Program-made: the position numbers and the translations under genes | Notes under the pieces: model-generated | Told to the model about the DNA's origin: nothing | The model's database searches: none | What the model saw: only the letters and a program-made list of their open reading frames with translations | NCBI GenBank assembly: GCA_964602475.1 | Contig: CAZRRN010000033.1 | Coordinates: 1-28,943, forward strand | Direction: 5' to 3' | Length of the DNA stretch: 28,943 nt | From: SZUA-448 sp964602475 | GTDB lineage: Bacteria > Bacillota > Clostridia > Lachnospirales > Lachnospiraceae | Shown here: positions 8,162-15,582 of the stretch, piece by piece | How positions within the stretch are numbered: the stretch's first letter is position 1 | Layout: the number at the start of each line of letters is the position of its first letter

Positions 8162-9553
8162 TTATTCTTCAGGCAAAAGTGCTCCTTCCGTATATACACC
8201 CCCGGCATTCCAGAGCAGCCACTGCCCTAATTCACATTGATATACCGAATCGATTTCAATCCTTACCACCTCGGCATCATAGGTCAGATACCGCTGTACC
8301 CCGTTCTTTGTTCCAAGATAAGAGGCAGTAAAATCCTGCAGCCATGGGCGGCAGATCGCCTTATGCTGATAATCCGGTATTTCGGCGATTTTTTTATTGG
8401 AAGATGCCAGCGCCATCCTGATTATTTTATTTGGTTCTGTATCCGGATAAGAAATTCCTGCATAACCAAATCCATAATGAGACGGATAGATCATCGGGCA
8501 GATATAGTCCAAATATCTTGACATCTGCTGATAATCCTGTCCGACTGCTGCCGCATCCACTGCACTGCTGATTACAATTCCATATACATCAGCCGATATA
8601 AAAACATCGTGCATCCGAAGCTCTTCACAGGTGTATTTGATGCCTGCTGTTATCGCTTCAATCTTTGTCGTCGTCTCCGCTTCCTTGCCCCAGTTAATAT
8701 TGGCAACTCCGTCGGTCGGGAAACGGATATAGTCGAAGTTTATTTCGTCAAATCCCACTTCTGCACAGGATACACCAACGCTGACCAGATAATCCCATAC
8801 CTCCTGTTTATAGGGGCTTACCCATGCACAATTGGAGGAATCATAAAACTTCGAGCCATCATTATTATAAAAGCATAGATCCGGCCGGGCTGCGGCAAGG
8901 ATCGGATCCTTAAAAGCAACGACACGGGCAATGACATAAATCCCATGCTCATGCAGAGTTTTAAGCATTCCTTTCATATCAGTAATGATGTTCCTGGTTG
9001 CTCCGATTTCTTTGGCAGTTTCATTGTCCATACTATAAACAATTGCACCACTGTCTGCTTTCACATCAATGACCAGAGCATTCAGCTCTGTTGTATCAAG
9101 CAGATCAATCAGCGACTCAAGCTTGGACGGTACCTTTGCAATATCCGCAGAGACATAGATGCCCTTTGCTTCCACCACTTCCCTGTTGTCCACAAAATCC
9201 GCCATCCAGATTTCTTCTCCCTCGGGAATATTGATTGTTGGACTTGGGGTGGACGTCGGATCCCATAGACCAAACGGTCCCTCTGCCACCTTAATCTCTT
9301 CTTTCTGGCTTTCTCCCTCCGGTGTCGGTCCTGTGACCGGAGTCGGAGTTACCGTAGCCGTCGGAGACGGTAAGGGAGTCACTTCCTCCGTACCCGGATT
9401 ATTTTCTTTTGCCAGAGCAAAACAAGCTCCTCCTATGATCACAGCTATCATCAGCAGAAGCAGAAAAACCGGCAAGCGTTTTCTGCCGGCACGTTTTCGA
9501 TATGTTTTCCGCCTGTTGGCGTTACGATAATTAAGATATTCTTCGTTGTTCAT
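8162..9553 (-). CDS. Membrane-anchored putative glycoside hydrolase (DUF4015/PF13200-like)
   Basis: 463 residues. A basic N-terminus (RRKTYRKRAGRKR) and one hydrophobic helix (about 28-48) act as an anchor or uncleaved signal. A Pro/Thr/Ser-rich linker (52-110, repeated TPSP/TPTP-like units) follows. The extracellular domain runs from about 115 to 463 and contains GFDEINFDYIRFPTDG (267-282), the acidic strand motif typical of the DUF4015 putative glycosyl hydrolase barrel, and AYPSHYG-like segments further on (CPMIYPSHYGFG). The likely role is at the cell surface, on a polysaccharide or wall glycan; the substrate is not known. Start ATG 9553 has GGAG 11 nt upstream on the minus strand. The 46-bp tandem repeats lie just upstream. 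Confidence 0.82.
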   Translation of the reverse strand: MNNEEYLNYRNANRRKTYRKRAGRKRLPVFLLLLMIAVIIGGACFALAKENNPGTEEVTPLPSPTATVTPTPVTGPTPEGESQKEEIKVAEGPFGLWDPTSTPSPTINIPEGEEIWMADFVDNREVVEAKGIYVSADIAKVPSKLESLIDLLDTTELNALVIDVKADSGAIVYSMDNETAKEIGATRNIITDMKGMLKTLHEHGIYVIARVVAFKDPILAAARPDLCFYNNDGSKFYDSSNCAWVSPYKQEVWDYLVSVGVSCAEVGFDEINFDYIRFPTDGVANINWGKEAETTTKIEAITAGIKYTCEELRMHDVFISADVYGIVISSAVDAAAVGQDYQQMSRYLDYICPMIYPSHYGFGYAGISYPDTEPNKIIRMALASSNKKIAEIPDYQHKAICRPWLQDFTASYLGTKNGVQRYLTYDAEVVRIEIDSVYQCELGQWLLWNAGGVYTEGALLPEE

Positions 9554-9583
9554 TTCTCGTCCACTCCAAGGTGCTCATTTACT

Positions 9584-9769
9584 GAGGTTATCCTCTCTTT
9601 CGAAGCTGTTCTGCTTTTTCATAGATTCCTGAGGTTACCTCGCTTCCGAAACCGTTCTGCTTTTTCGTAGATTCCTGAGGTTTCCTCGCTTTCGAAGCTG
9701 TTCTGTTTTTTCATAGATTCCTGAGGTTACCTTCGCCTCCGAAGCTATGCAGCTTTTTGCAGATCTTCT
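9584..9769. repeat. Tandem repeat, four copies of a 46-47 bp unit
   Basis: Units begin with GAGGTT at 9584, 9631, 9677 and 9723 (spacing 47, 46, 46). The first three share GATTCCT at the end and a central CTGCTTTTTC or close variant; the fourth is more diverged. Each of the first three starts with a small inverted repeat, GAGG...CCTC. Read on the minus strand, units carry AGGAATCT followed by ATG or ACG and an A-rich run. The unit is not a multiple of three, so it is not a repeat within one protein. It fills nearly all of the 222-nt gap between the single-domain receiver gene and the glycoside hydrolase-like gene. Confidence 0.9.
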
Positions 9770-9775
9770 GCGGTA

Positions 9776-10183
9776 TCAATCATGCTCCTTAACCGGGAGT
9801 CCCATTTTTTCCATGATAGTTAAAAACTTTTCTGTATCAATCGGCTTAACAGCATAGCCTTCACACCCTAACGCAAATGCCTTCTCAACCTGCTTCACTT
9901 CATTTAATGCAGTAGTCATAATCACACGCGCTCTGTGCTCCGGTTCAATTCCGTTATCCTTCTCCAACTGCCTGATCAGAGTCAGAGCTTCAAGACCGTC
10001 CATAATCGGCATCATGACATCCAGGCAGACCAGATCATAGGATTCATCATCCTCCATTCCAAGCTCAAATGCGCTGACAGCCTCCTGCCCATCGACCGTA
10101 ATGTCGACTTCCGCATACTTGGATAAGAATCTCAACATATACTTTCTGCTTGCAAAGTCATCTTCTGCTATCAAAACCCTCAT
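9776..10183 (-). CDS. Single-domain response regulator (CheY-like receiver)
   Basis: 135 residues from ATG 10183. The longer frame to 10216 is unlikely because AGGAGG sits inside it, 9 nt before ATG 10183, and gives the standard start MRVLIAEDD. It is a complete receiver fold: acidic pair ED near residue 7, phospho-acceptor Asp in CLDVMMPIMDG, Thr in IMTTA and Lys in VKPID. There is no output domain, so it acts by protein contact or as a phosphate relay or sink. The start lies inside the 3' end of the upstream kinase gene (26-nt overlap), which suggests translational coupling and a kinase-partner pair. Confidence 0.92.
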   Translation of the reverse strand: MRVLIAEDDFASRKYMLRFLSKYAEVDITVDGQEAVSAFELGMEDDESYDLVCLDVMMPIMDGLEALTLIRQLEKDNGIEPEHRARVIMTTALNEVKQVEKAFALGCEGYAVKPIDTEKFLTIMEKMGLPVKEHD

Positions 10184-11564
10184 CGCCTGCATCCTCCTCA
10201 ATGGTCGGCACCGCACTGACCGGTATTGTAATTATAACCTCCAGTCCCTTCCCTTTTCGGTTCCCAGCCTTGATTTCTCCACCTAAATCATGTACATTAT
10301 GCCAGACTGCGTCCATTCCGACTCCCCTTCCGGAATACCGACCTGATTTATCAGTCGTTGTAATACCAGGTTCATACATCAGCTTCAGTATCTCATTCTC
10401 GTTCAGCTGATCCCCTGACTTAATCAGCTTCCGGTCAACAGCAGCTTTTCGTACCTTTTCAACGTCTACACCTCTGCCGTCATCCTTAACCTCAATCTGA
10501 AAGAAACCGGCTCCGGAATCAAGACTGTAAGTAATCTGAATCTCTCCCTGCGGGTCTTTGGCCACTGCAGTCCTTTGCTCTTCGTCTTCAATTCCATGAT
10601 CGACTGAATTCCTAATTAAGTGTACCAGTGTACCTGATACTTTGTCAATCCAGCTTTTTTCAATTAATAGATTTTCTCCCTTTATTGCAATCCGGACATG
10701 CTTGCCAAGACGCTGGTTCATCTCCTCCACTGTTCGCAAAAGCTTCGGGGAAATACGCCCAACCGGAACCATCCATGCATTGGTGACCCAGTCAAGCAGC
10801 TGGGCATTAAGCTCATGGTATTCACAGATAATATCAGAAATTTCCATTAACCTGTCATGAAATCTCAAAGCAAGCTTACTTTCCAGATGACTGCTTTCTT
10901 CGATCATTCCGTAAAGTGCCTTCATCTCCTCCGCTGTAACGGTATTTTTCAGCTTGACCCAGCTGCAGCTGTCGTCTGCAGTCGTTTTTTCATTCAATTT
11001 CTTTTCGTTCTTTCCTGATTCATTTTCATTCTTCATTAAGATTTTATCCGGATTTTCTGTCTGTCCTCCGATGTAATATCGAACCGGCTCTTCTTTCATC
11101 TCAAAATCGGCCTGCTGATTTACGGAATCGGCCTGTTCGGGTTCCATCTTTGCAATGAGCTCCTCCCTGTATCTGTGAAAACGTTCACACAGCTCGTCGC
11201 CATCTGTACTTATGGCATTCCCTTCAAGTATTTTCTGAACCTCCTCTTTAACATAGACTAGCAGATCGCCCACCATACAGGTAAATTCTCGGTAATTGAC
11301 GGCTGCTGCATTTTTTTCGCGGTAATGGTACAGCAACCGTTCGAATGCCCGTGTCGGAACAGCAATACACTCAAACAGCATCATTGTTGCATCTGCTTTT
11401 AGTGTGTGAGTGATCCTGAAAATTTCGTTTATCAGATTTAGATCATATCCCTGTTTTTCATCCGCCATGGAAAGGTATGTCTCGTACTGTGCTACCAGAT
11501 CAAGACACTCTTCCATGAATATTTCCATCATCGGATCCTGCTGTAAATTTTCTGTGCTTTCCAT
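10158..11564 (-). CDS. CheA-like kinase: N-terminal Hpt plus ATPase domain, no CheW-like domain
   Basis: 468 residues. An Hpt domain (about 10-115) carries the phospho-acceptor H53 in FRITHTLKADAT. A charged low-complexity linker (140-205) follows, then a helical region (205-265) and a CheA-type HATPase. The ATPase has HLIRNSVDHGIE (315-326, N box), DDGRGVD (361-367, G1) and SGRGVGMDAV (411-420, G2). The protein stops just after the ATPase (ITIPVS near 450), so the C-terminal CheW-binding P5 domain of chemotaxis CheA is missing. It is therefore probably not coupled to chemoreceptor arrays. It overlaps the following receiver gene and follows the HD-GYP regulator gene by 67 nt. Likely cytosolic phosphotransfer to one or both neighbouring receivers. 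Confidence 0.88.
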   Translation of the reverse strand: MESTENLQQDPMMEIFMEECLDLVAQYETYLSMADEKQGYDLNLINEIFRITHTLKADATMMLFECIAVPTRAFERLLYHYREKNAAAVNYREFTCMVGDLLVYVKEEVQKILEGNAISTDGDELCERFHRYREELIAKMEPEQADSVNQQADFEMKEEPVRYYIGGQTENPDKILMKNENESGKNEKKLNEKTTADDSCSWVKLKNTVTAEEMKALYGMIEESSHLESKLALRFHDRLMEISDIICEYHELNAQLLDWVTNAWMVPVGRISPKLLRTVEEMNQRLGKHVRIAIKGENLLIEKSWIDKVSGTLVHLIRNSVDHGIEDEEQRTAVAKDPQGEIQITYSLDSGAGFFQIEVKDDGRGVDVEKVRKAAVDRKLIKSGDQLNENEILKLMYEPGITTTDKSGRYSGRGVGMDAVWHNVHDLGGEIKAGNRKGKGLEVIITIPVSAVPTIEEDAGDEGFDSRR

Positions 11565-11631
11565 TTTATTTCATCCTTTATTCCTTTGCTTTACAATAAC
11601 TGCTGATAGTTCTAAATAAATGTGTTTATTA

Positions 11632-12705
11632 TCAGCCGCGTCTCAGCTGCCGCTGTATCTTGTTAAACACATCTATAATATCAGGGTCAAAACTTCGCCC
11701 GGCTTCTTCATTCATTATCTGCATTGCCTGCTCATGGGAATATGCTTCTTTATAGCACCGCGTGCTGATCAAAGTATCATATACATCCACAACCGCTGTA
11801 ATTCGTGCCGAAAGCGGAATCTGCATACCTCTTAATCCCTCCGGATAGCCCGATCCGTCCCATTTTTCATGATGATATTGAACGATATCAATTGCCATTT
11901 TGAGAAGTGCGTTTTGTTCGCTTCTGGAACTGATATCGCGCAGAATCGATGCTCCTGTCTCCGAATGCGTTTTTATAATATCCATCTCATCTGCAGTCAG
12001 CTTTCCCGGTTTCAGCAGAATACGATCCGGTATAGCTGTCTTTCCAAGATCATGCAGCGGAACGACCAGTTCCAGATTGTCCACAAACTCATTTGATATT
12101 TCTTTAGTAAATTTCAGGCTAAGCTGAAGCGATAGTGCAAGCAGCCTCGCATTCTTTCCGACATTTTCAAAATGGGTTCCGCTTAAATTGTCACGTCCCT
12201 CCGTAAGCTTTGTAAGCGCATAAATGACCAGCCTCTGTTCATCATCCAGCTTCTTGATCTGGTCATTAACCATTCGCTGCAACTGTTTGTTGTATTTTTC
12301 CATTTCCTGCTGCATCCGGTACAGCTTCAGATGAGTATTAACCAGCAGATAGACTTCCTGCTCTTCAAACGGTTTCTGTATAAAATCAACCGCGCCGGCA
12401 TTGAAGCCACGCTCTTTCCCCTCCGTGTTTGTCATCGCTGAAATAAAGATTACCGGAATATCCTTTGTTTTAACATTCGTCTTCAGCATAGAACAATATT
12501 CAAATCCATCTATGTCCGGCATCGTAATATCCAGCAGAATCATATTCGGCAGCATCGCATTGATTGCTTCCATTGCCTGTCGTACACTGGTTACGGGTCT
12601 CGCAATATACCCTGCTTTTTTGATTATTTCTGTCAGAATGACCAGATTTGATACTACATCATCTACAATCAGAATATTTTCTTTTTTATCGTCTTGTATA
12701 CTCAT
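11632..12705 (-). CDS. Response regulator with HD-GYP domain (putative c-di-GMP phosphodiesterase)
   Basis: 357 residues from ATG 12705. The frame opens at 12717, but GGGGA (12711-12715) is well placed for 12705. The receiver domain (8-128) has the DD pair, phospho-acceptor D59 in LLDITMPDIDG and K111 in IQKPF. A short coiled linker (130-160) follows. The HD-GYP domain (about 160-350) has H218-D219 in LHDLGKTAIPD and HHEKWDGSGYP at 278-288 with an intact GYP triplet, so hydrolysis of c-di-GMP to GMP is expected, controlled by phosphorylation. It sits between two kinase genes in one minus-strand operon and has its own copy of the shared leader hairpin. Confidence 0.93.
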   Translation of the reverse strand: MSIQDDKKENILIVDDVVSNLVILTEIIKKAGYIARPVTSVRQAMEAINAMLPNMILLDITMPDIDGFEYCSMLKTNVKTKDIPVIFISAMTNTEGKERGFNAGAVDFIQKPFEEQEVYLLVNTHLKLYRMQQEMEKYNKQLQRMVNDQIKKLDDEQRLVIYALTKLTEGRDNLSGTHFENVGKNARLLALSLQLSLKFTKEISNEFVDNLELVVPLHDLGKTAIPDRILLKPGKLTADEMDIIKTHSETGASILRDISSRSEQNALLKMAIDIVQYHHEKWDGSGYPEGLRGMQIPLSARITAVVDVYDTLISTRCYKEAYSHEQAMQIMNEEAGRSFDPDIIDVFNKIQRQLRRG

Positions 12706-12806
12706 TGTATTCCCCATTTCTGCGCGTTTTTTTTTCGCATAGCAGACTTTGTGTCAAGCACTGCGCAGACATAAATCTGCGTGTGAAAGATTCATCTTTC
12801 ACCTAT
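12706..12806 (-). promoter_or_regulatory. Shared leader element, copy 1 (before HD-GYP regulator)
   Basis: Read on the minus strand: hairpin GTGAAAGAT/ATCTTTCAC (12802-12783), then CGCAGA/TCTGCG (12781-12764, 6-nt loop), then CTTGACACAAAGTCTG, CTATGCG, an A-run, GCGCAG (12725-12720), AAATGGGGA and ATG. CTGCGC (12768-12763) can pair either with the earlier CGCA(GA) arm or with GCGCAG next to the ribosome site, so two folds exclude each other. It resembles copy 2 over about 70 nt. Confidence 0.65.
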
Positions 12807-12834
12807 ATTCCTCGCAAGTACGTAAACTCATTCG

Positions 12835-14310
12835 TTACGGTGTTGTCTGCTGCTCTTCAATCAGCTTCTGAAGCTCCCCTGCCAGCTCAATAGTTTTATC
12901 ATGATCCTCTTTTCTGACTGTCAGTTCAAGACGAAACGCCTTTTTTCGAAGCTCCTCATCCAATCCGGAAATCATGTTTTTCACGACGCCTGCAAATTCC
13001 TCTGCCTTTTCCCATGTCCCGAGATCAACACAAAGTAACAGCTTTTCGAGCGCATTCAGCGCCGTATTTATATTCTCTTCCTCATTCTCTACTTCATCAT
13101 CATTTATTTTCTGATAAGAAATCTCATTTCCGCCCTTTTTCCGGCTGTACTCGTATTTTCCTTTTGGATATTCGGTGCCGTCTTCCTCATCTTCATGCTC
13201 AGGTACACTGACCTTCACTGAAAATGAAAATGTGCTTCCTTTATCCTTTTCACTTTCCACCCGGATCTGTCCACCCATCAGTTCCACAAGCTGCTTGGCA
13301 ATTGTCAGGCCAAGTCCTGTTCCTCCGTATCGCCTTGTAATGGAACCATCCACCTGGGTAAAGGAGTGGAACAGCTTCTCCTGTTCTTCTTCCGTCATAC
13401 CGATCCCTGTATCAATTACCATAATAAACAATTCAACCTGTGTACTGCTGCGTTTGTTTACGCTCACCTCCAGTGCGATATAGCCGACGGAAGTGAACTT
13501 TATTGCATTAGAAATAAGATTGTTGATGATTTGACCAAGTCTGACCTCATCACTGATAATGTAGACCGGTACATCCGATCCTACATTTGCAATCAGCTTC
13601 AGTCCCTTCTCATTAATCTTCGTTAAGTGAAAGGTCATCAGTTCATCAAGAAATTTACGGAAGTTGAATTTCTGCCGTTCAATTGACAATTTCCCAGCTT
13701 CAATTTTAGAATAGTCCAGAATATCATTAATTATTTTTGCCATGTTATGGCAGTTTCGTACAATCAGTTCAACACTTTCCTTCTGGGCAGCGGATAGCGG
13801 CGACTCAAGCAGCCATTCTGCCATGCCTTTCATTCCATTGACAGGAGTTCGAAGTTCATGCGTTATATTGGCAACAAACTGAGACTTCGTGCGGATGGCA
13901 GATTCCATTTCACTCAAAGCTTCCTTTGCACTACGAATTGCTTCCTTCTGCTCGGTAATATCCGAACAGATTATAATCCCGCCTATCTCTTTTAAGTCTC
14001 TGCGAAGCAGACGAGCCCTTACCGGATAACAGGTCTGATTGATGCGATAAGCGGTCGTATCAGCTTCAATGTCAGCCTTATCTGACTTCCAGACCAGTTT
14101 TTTTCCGTTTACGGAAAACAGATTCGGAAATATTTCAGAAACCATGACCCCGGTAAGCGCGCTCAGATATCCGGTTTCATTCTCTGCAGCAAGATTTGCC
14201 CACGCAATCCGTCCGTCTTCATCAAAAATAAACACCGCTTCATTACAGCTTGAAACAACATCATGAAAGCATTGTATCATTTCCGGCTTTTCTGTAACGT
14301 TTTTTTTCAT
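12835..14310 (-). CDS. PAS-containing sensor histidine kinase with Hpt-like tail lacking His
   Basis: 491 residues from ATG 14310, preceded by GGAGA; the frame extends to 14364 through the shared leader element and that part is probably untranslated. No membrane helix or signal is visible, so it is cytosolic. Domains: PAS (about 12-120), HisKA with H151 in ITHELRTPVNG, HATPase_c (255-370) with N box NLISNAIKF, G1 VIDTGIGM, F box and G2 GGTGLGLTIA. An acidic linker (371-415) leads to a helical C-terminus (415-490) that aligns by eye with Hpt bundles, but the phospho-acceptor His position appears to hold Ala or Gly. There is no receiver, so phosphate should pass to the HD-GYP regulator or the single receiver downstream. 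First gene of the operon, driven by the promoter at 14507-14535. Confidence 0.9.
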   Translation of the reverse strand: MKKNVTEKPEMIQCFHDVVSSCNEAVFIFDEDGRIAWANLAAENETGYLSALTGVMVSEIFPNLFSVNGKKLVWKSDKADIEADTTAYRINQTCYPVRARLLRRDLKEIGGIIICSDITEQKEAIRSAKEALSEMESAIRTKSQFVANITHELRTPVNGMKGMAEWLLESPLSAAQKESVELIVRNCHNMAKIINDILDYSKIEAGKLSIERQKFNFRKFLDELMTFHLTKINEKGLKLIANVGSDVPVYIISDEVRLGQIINNLISNAIKFTSVGYIALEVSVNKRSSTQVELFIMVIDTGIGMTEEEQEKLFHSFTQVDGSITRRYGGTGLGLTIAKQLVELMGGQIRVESEKDKGSTFSFSVKVSVPEHEDEEDGTEYPKGKYEYSRKKGGNEISYQKINDDEVENEEENINTALNALEKLLLCVDLGTWEKAEEFAGVVKNMISGLDEELRKKAFRLELTVRKEDHDKTIELAGELQKLIEEQQTTP

Positions 14311-14407
14311 AGTAATCTCCATACCTGCGCTGCTTTTGCGCATAACAGACTTTGTGTCAAGCACCGCGTAGGCACAAAGCTGCGTGTGAAGGATTCATCA
14401 ATCACAC
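14311..14407 (-). promoter_or_regulatory. Shared leader element, copy 2 (before histidine kinase)
   Basis: On the minus strand it holds a CTTTGTG/CACAAAG stem (14379-14373 with 14356-14350) and then TTATGCGCAAAAGC. A GCGCAGG arm can pair with CCTACGC across one mismatch. It ends in TATGGAGA (ribosome site GGAGA, 14320-14316) five nt before ATG 14310. The sequence ACAGACTTTGTGTCAAGCAC (plus-strand reading, 14345-14364) is nearly identical in copy 1. Confidence 0.65.
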
Positions 14408-14506
14408 TCATCTTCCTATGGCAGAATAGAAACGCACAATAATAGCTCGCTTAATTATATTTCGCAAACGCAAAATTGATTATAACATTTTCGATTCTCT
14501 GTTACT

Positions 14507-14535
14507 ATAATAAGTGATTGAAGCTCATTTGTCAA
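14507..14535 (-). promoter_or_regulatory. Sigma-A promoter of the signalling operon
   Basis: Minus strand TTGACA (14535-14530), 17-nt spacer, TATTAT (14512-14507). The expected leader is about 190 nt long and contains shared leader element copy 2. This promoter and the XRE promoter account for most of the 403-nt gene-free stretch 14311-14713; I see nothing further between 14536 and 14621. Confidence 0.75.
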
Positions 14536-14621
14536 CGAGAACGCTTTGTTTCAGTATCGTTTCACTTGTTTTTCAAATTGTGAATTTTCATTGAATTTAT
14601 CATGAATGTTAATGGTTTCAG

Positions 14622-14650
14622 TTGACATTTTAACAAATCTTATATATAAT
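14622..14650 (+). promoter_or_regulatory. Consensus sigma-A promoter of the XRE regulator gene
   Basis: TTGACA (14622-14627), exactly 17 nt, TATAAT (14645-14650): a perfect consensus. A small hairpin (TGCATT-AAGC-AATGCA, about 14674-14689) lies in the short leader before the AGGAGG ribosome site. Confidence 0.85.
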
Positions 14651-14713
14651 CATCAATATCGGCAGTCGTTTGTTGCATTAAGCAATGCATAATCTCAAGG
14701 AGGTTTTTATTTC

Positions 14714-15058
14714 ATGAATTTTAATTTACGTCTAAAACAATTACGTCAACATCATAAACTAACTCAGAGTGAACTTGCTTCGATTTTGGGTCTGAAGCCC
14801 ACTGCGATTTCCAATTATGAATCCAAGCGAAATGAACCGTCTTTCGATAAACTGATCGCTCTTTCTAAATACTTTGATGTTTCCTGTGATTATCTTCTCG
14901 GTATCTCAGATGCTTATCTTCCGGTAGGCGGTGAAGTCCTCGATAAGGATATTGTTGACTTCTTCAATCTATACCAGCAGCTGAACACAGAAACAGTCGG
15001 AGATTTGAAAAGCTACGTTCAGTATCTGATTTATAAGCAGGAACAAAAGAATCAGTAA
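14714..15058 (+). CDS. XRE-family helix-turn-helix transcriptional regulator
   Basis: 114 residues. The HTH_XRE domain covers about 5-60: LRQHHKLTQSELASILGLK, then AISNYESKRNEPSFDKLIAL and YFDVSCDYLLGISD, the standard five-helix Cro/CI fold. The remaining ~45 residues are acidic and helical (DFFNLYQQLN...), probably for dimerisation or a ligand. AGGAGG ribosome site and a perfect consensus promoter suggest strong or autoregulated expression. It is divergent from the signalling operon; control of that operon is possible but not shown. Similar small XRE proteins are common outside phages, and no phage genes are adjacent. Confidence 0.93.
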   Translation: MNFNLRLKQLRQHHKLTQSELASILGLKPTAISNYESKRNEPSFDKLIALSKYFDVSCDYLLGISDAYLPVGGEVLDKDIVDFFNLYQQLNTETVGDLKSYVQYLIYKQEQKNQ

Positions 15059-15080
15059 ATATTATTAGAATTTATCAGCA

Positions 15081-15113
15081 GAAGGTGGCAGCTAACTGAC
15101 CATCTTCTTTTTA
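15081..15113 (+). terminator. Intrinsic terminator of the XRE gene
   Basis: Stem GAAGGTGG/CCATCTTC (15081-15088 with 15100-15107, one G-U pair), 11-nt loop, followed by TTTTTATTT. Confidence 0.8.
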
Positions 15114-15115
15114 TT

Positions 15116-15388
15116 TCACTTTTTACTGTTCTCCTCCGATTCGACATCCTGACAAACGGTCTTTTTCTTTCCGTTTTTCCCAATGCTGCCCTCCGGATGA
15201 GAACGCTTATAAAAAAGCTGCAGTAGAAAAATCCATACCGGTACAACAAAGGTACAGTACAGGCTGGCAATGAACAGTCCAGAGCTGCTCTCTGATGAAA
15301 AAATAGCGCTGACCAGTGTCAGCAGATACATACCGACAAGCAGGACGATCCCTGCCCATGCTCCAATTTTTCTGAATCTTTCACTCAT
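15116..15388 (-). CDS. Small two-helix membrane protein of unknown function
   Basis: 90 residues from ATG 15388, with AGGGGAAG upstream on the minus strand; the longer frame to 15478 runs through the promoter and is unlikely. Two hydrophobic helices (about 8-30 and 42-62) are followed by a basic, then acidic, soluble tail ending in EENSKK. I do not recognise a family. A plausible promoter stands at 15423-15451 and the gene is divergent from yigZ. Confidence 0.65.
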   Translation of the reverse strand: MSERFRKIGAWAGIVLLVGMYLLTLVSAIFSSESSSGLFIASLYCTFVVPVWIFLLQLFYKRSHPEGSIGKNGKKKTVCQDVESEENSKK

Positions 15389-15422
15389 ATTCTTCCCCTT
15401 GTATCCATATCGTTCAATTGAT

Positions 15423-15451
15423 ATAATAAGTATAAATCGGTACGGTTTCAA
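15423..15451 (-). promoter_or_regulatory. Putative sigma-A promoter of the small membrane protein gene
   Basis: Minus strand TTGAAA (15451-15446), 17-nt spacer, TATTAT (15428-15423), 35 nt before ATG 15388. Its position supports the short start. Confidence 0.6.
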
Positions 15452-15522
15452 AAAACCAGCGGTGCAACTGCCTGGCAAAAACCGCCTGTGATTTCTATTA
15501 TCATAAACTGATCTGCTGCTTT

Positions 15523-15551
15523 TTGCAAGTATAAACAGCCTGTTTTATCGT
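15523..15551 (+). promoter_or_regulatory. Putative sigma-A promoter of yigZ
   Basis: TTGCAA (15523-15528), 17-nt spacer, TATCGT (15546-15551), about 31 nt before the start codon. Confidence 0.4.
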
Positions 15552-15582
15552 AAACTACTAATTGACAGAGAGTTGAGGACGC

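Noticed and set aside
9584..9769. Tandem repeats considered as a CRISPR array
   Set aside because: Units are directly adjacent with no unique spacers, diverge along their length, and no cas genes are present.
14311..14364. N-terminal extension of the histidine kinase (MLDTKSVMRKSSAGMEIT)
   Set aside because: The same stretch recurs as the shared leader element before other genes, including a similar MRESNAGMEKIN before phosphofructokinase; it contains the ribosome site and is more likely untranslated RNA.
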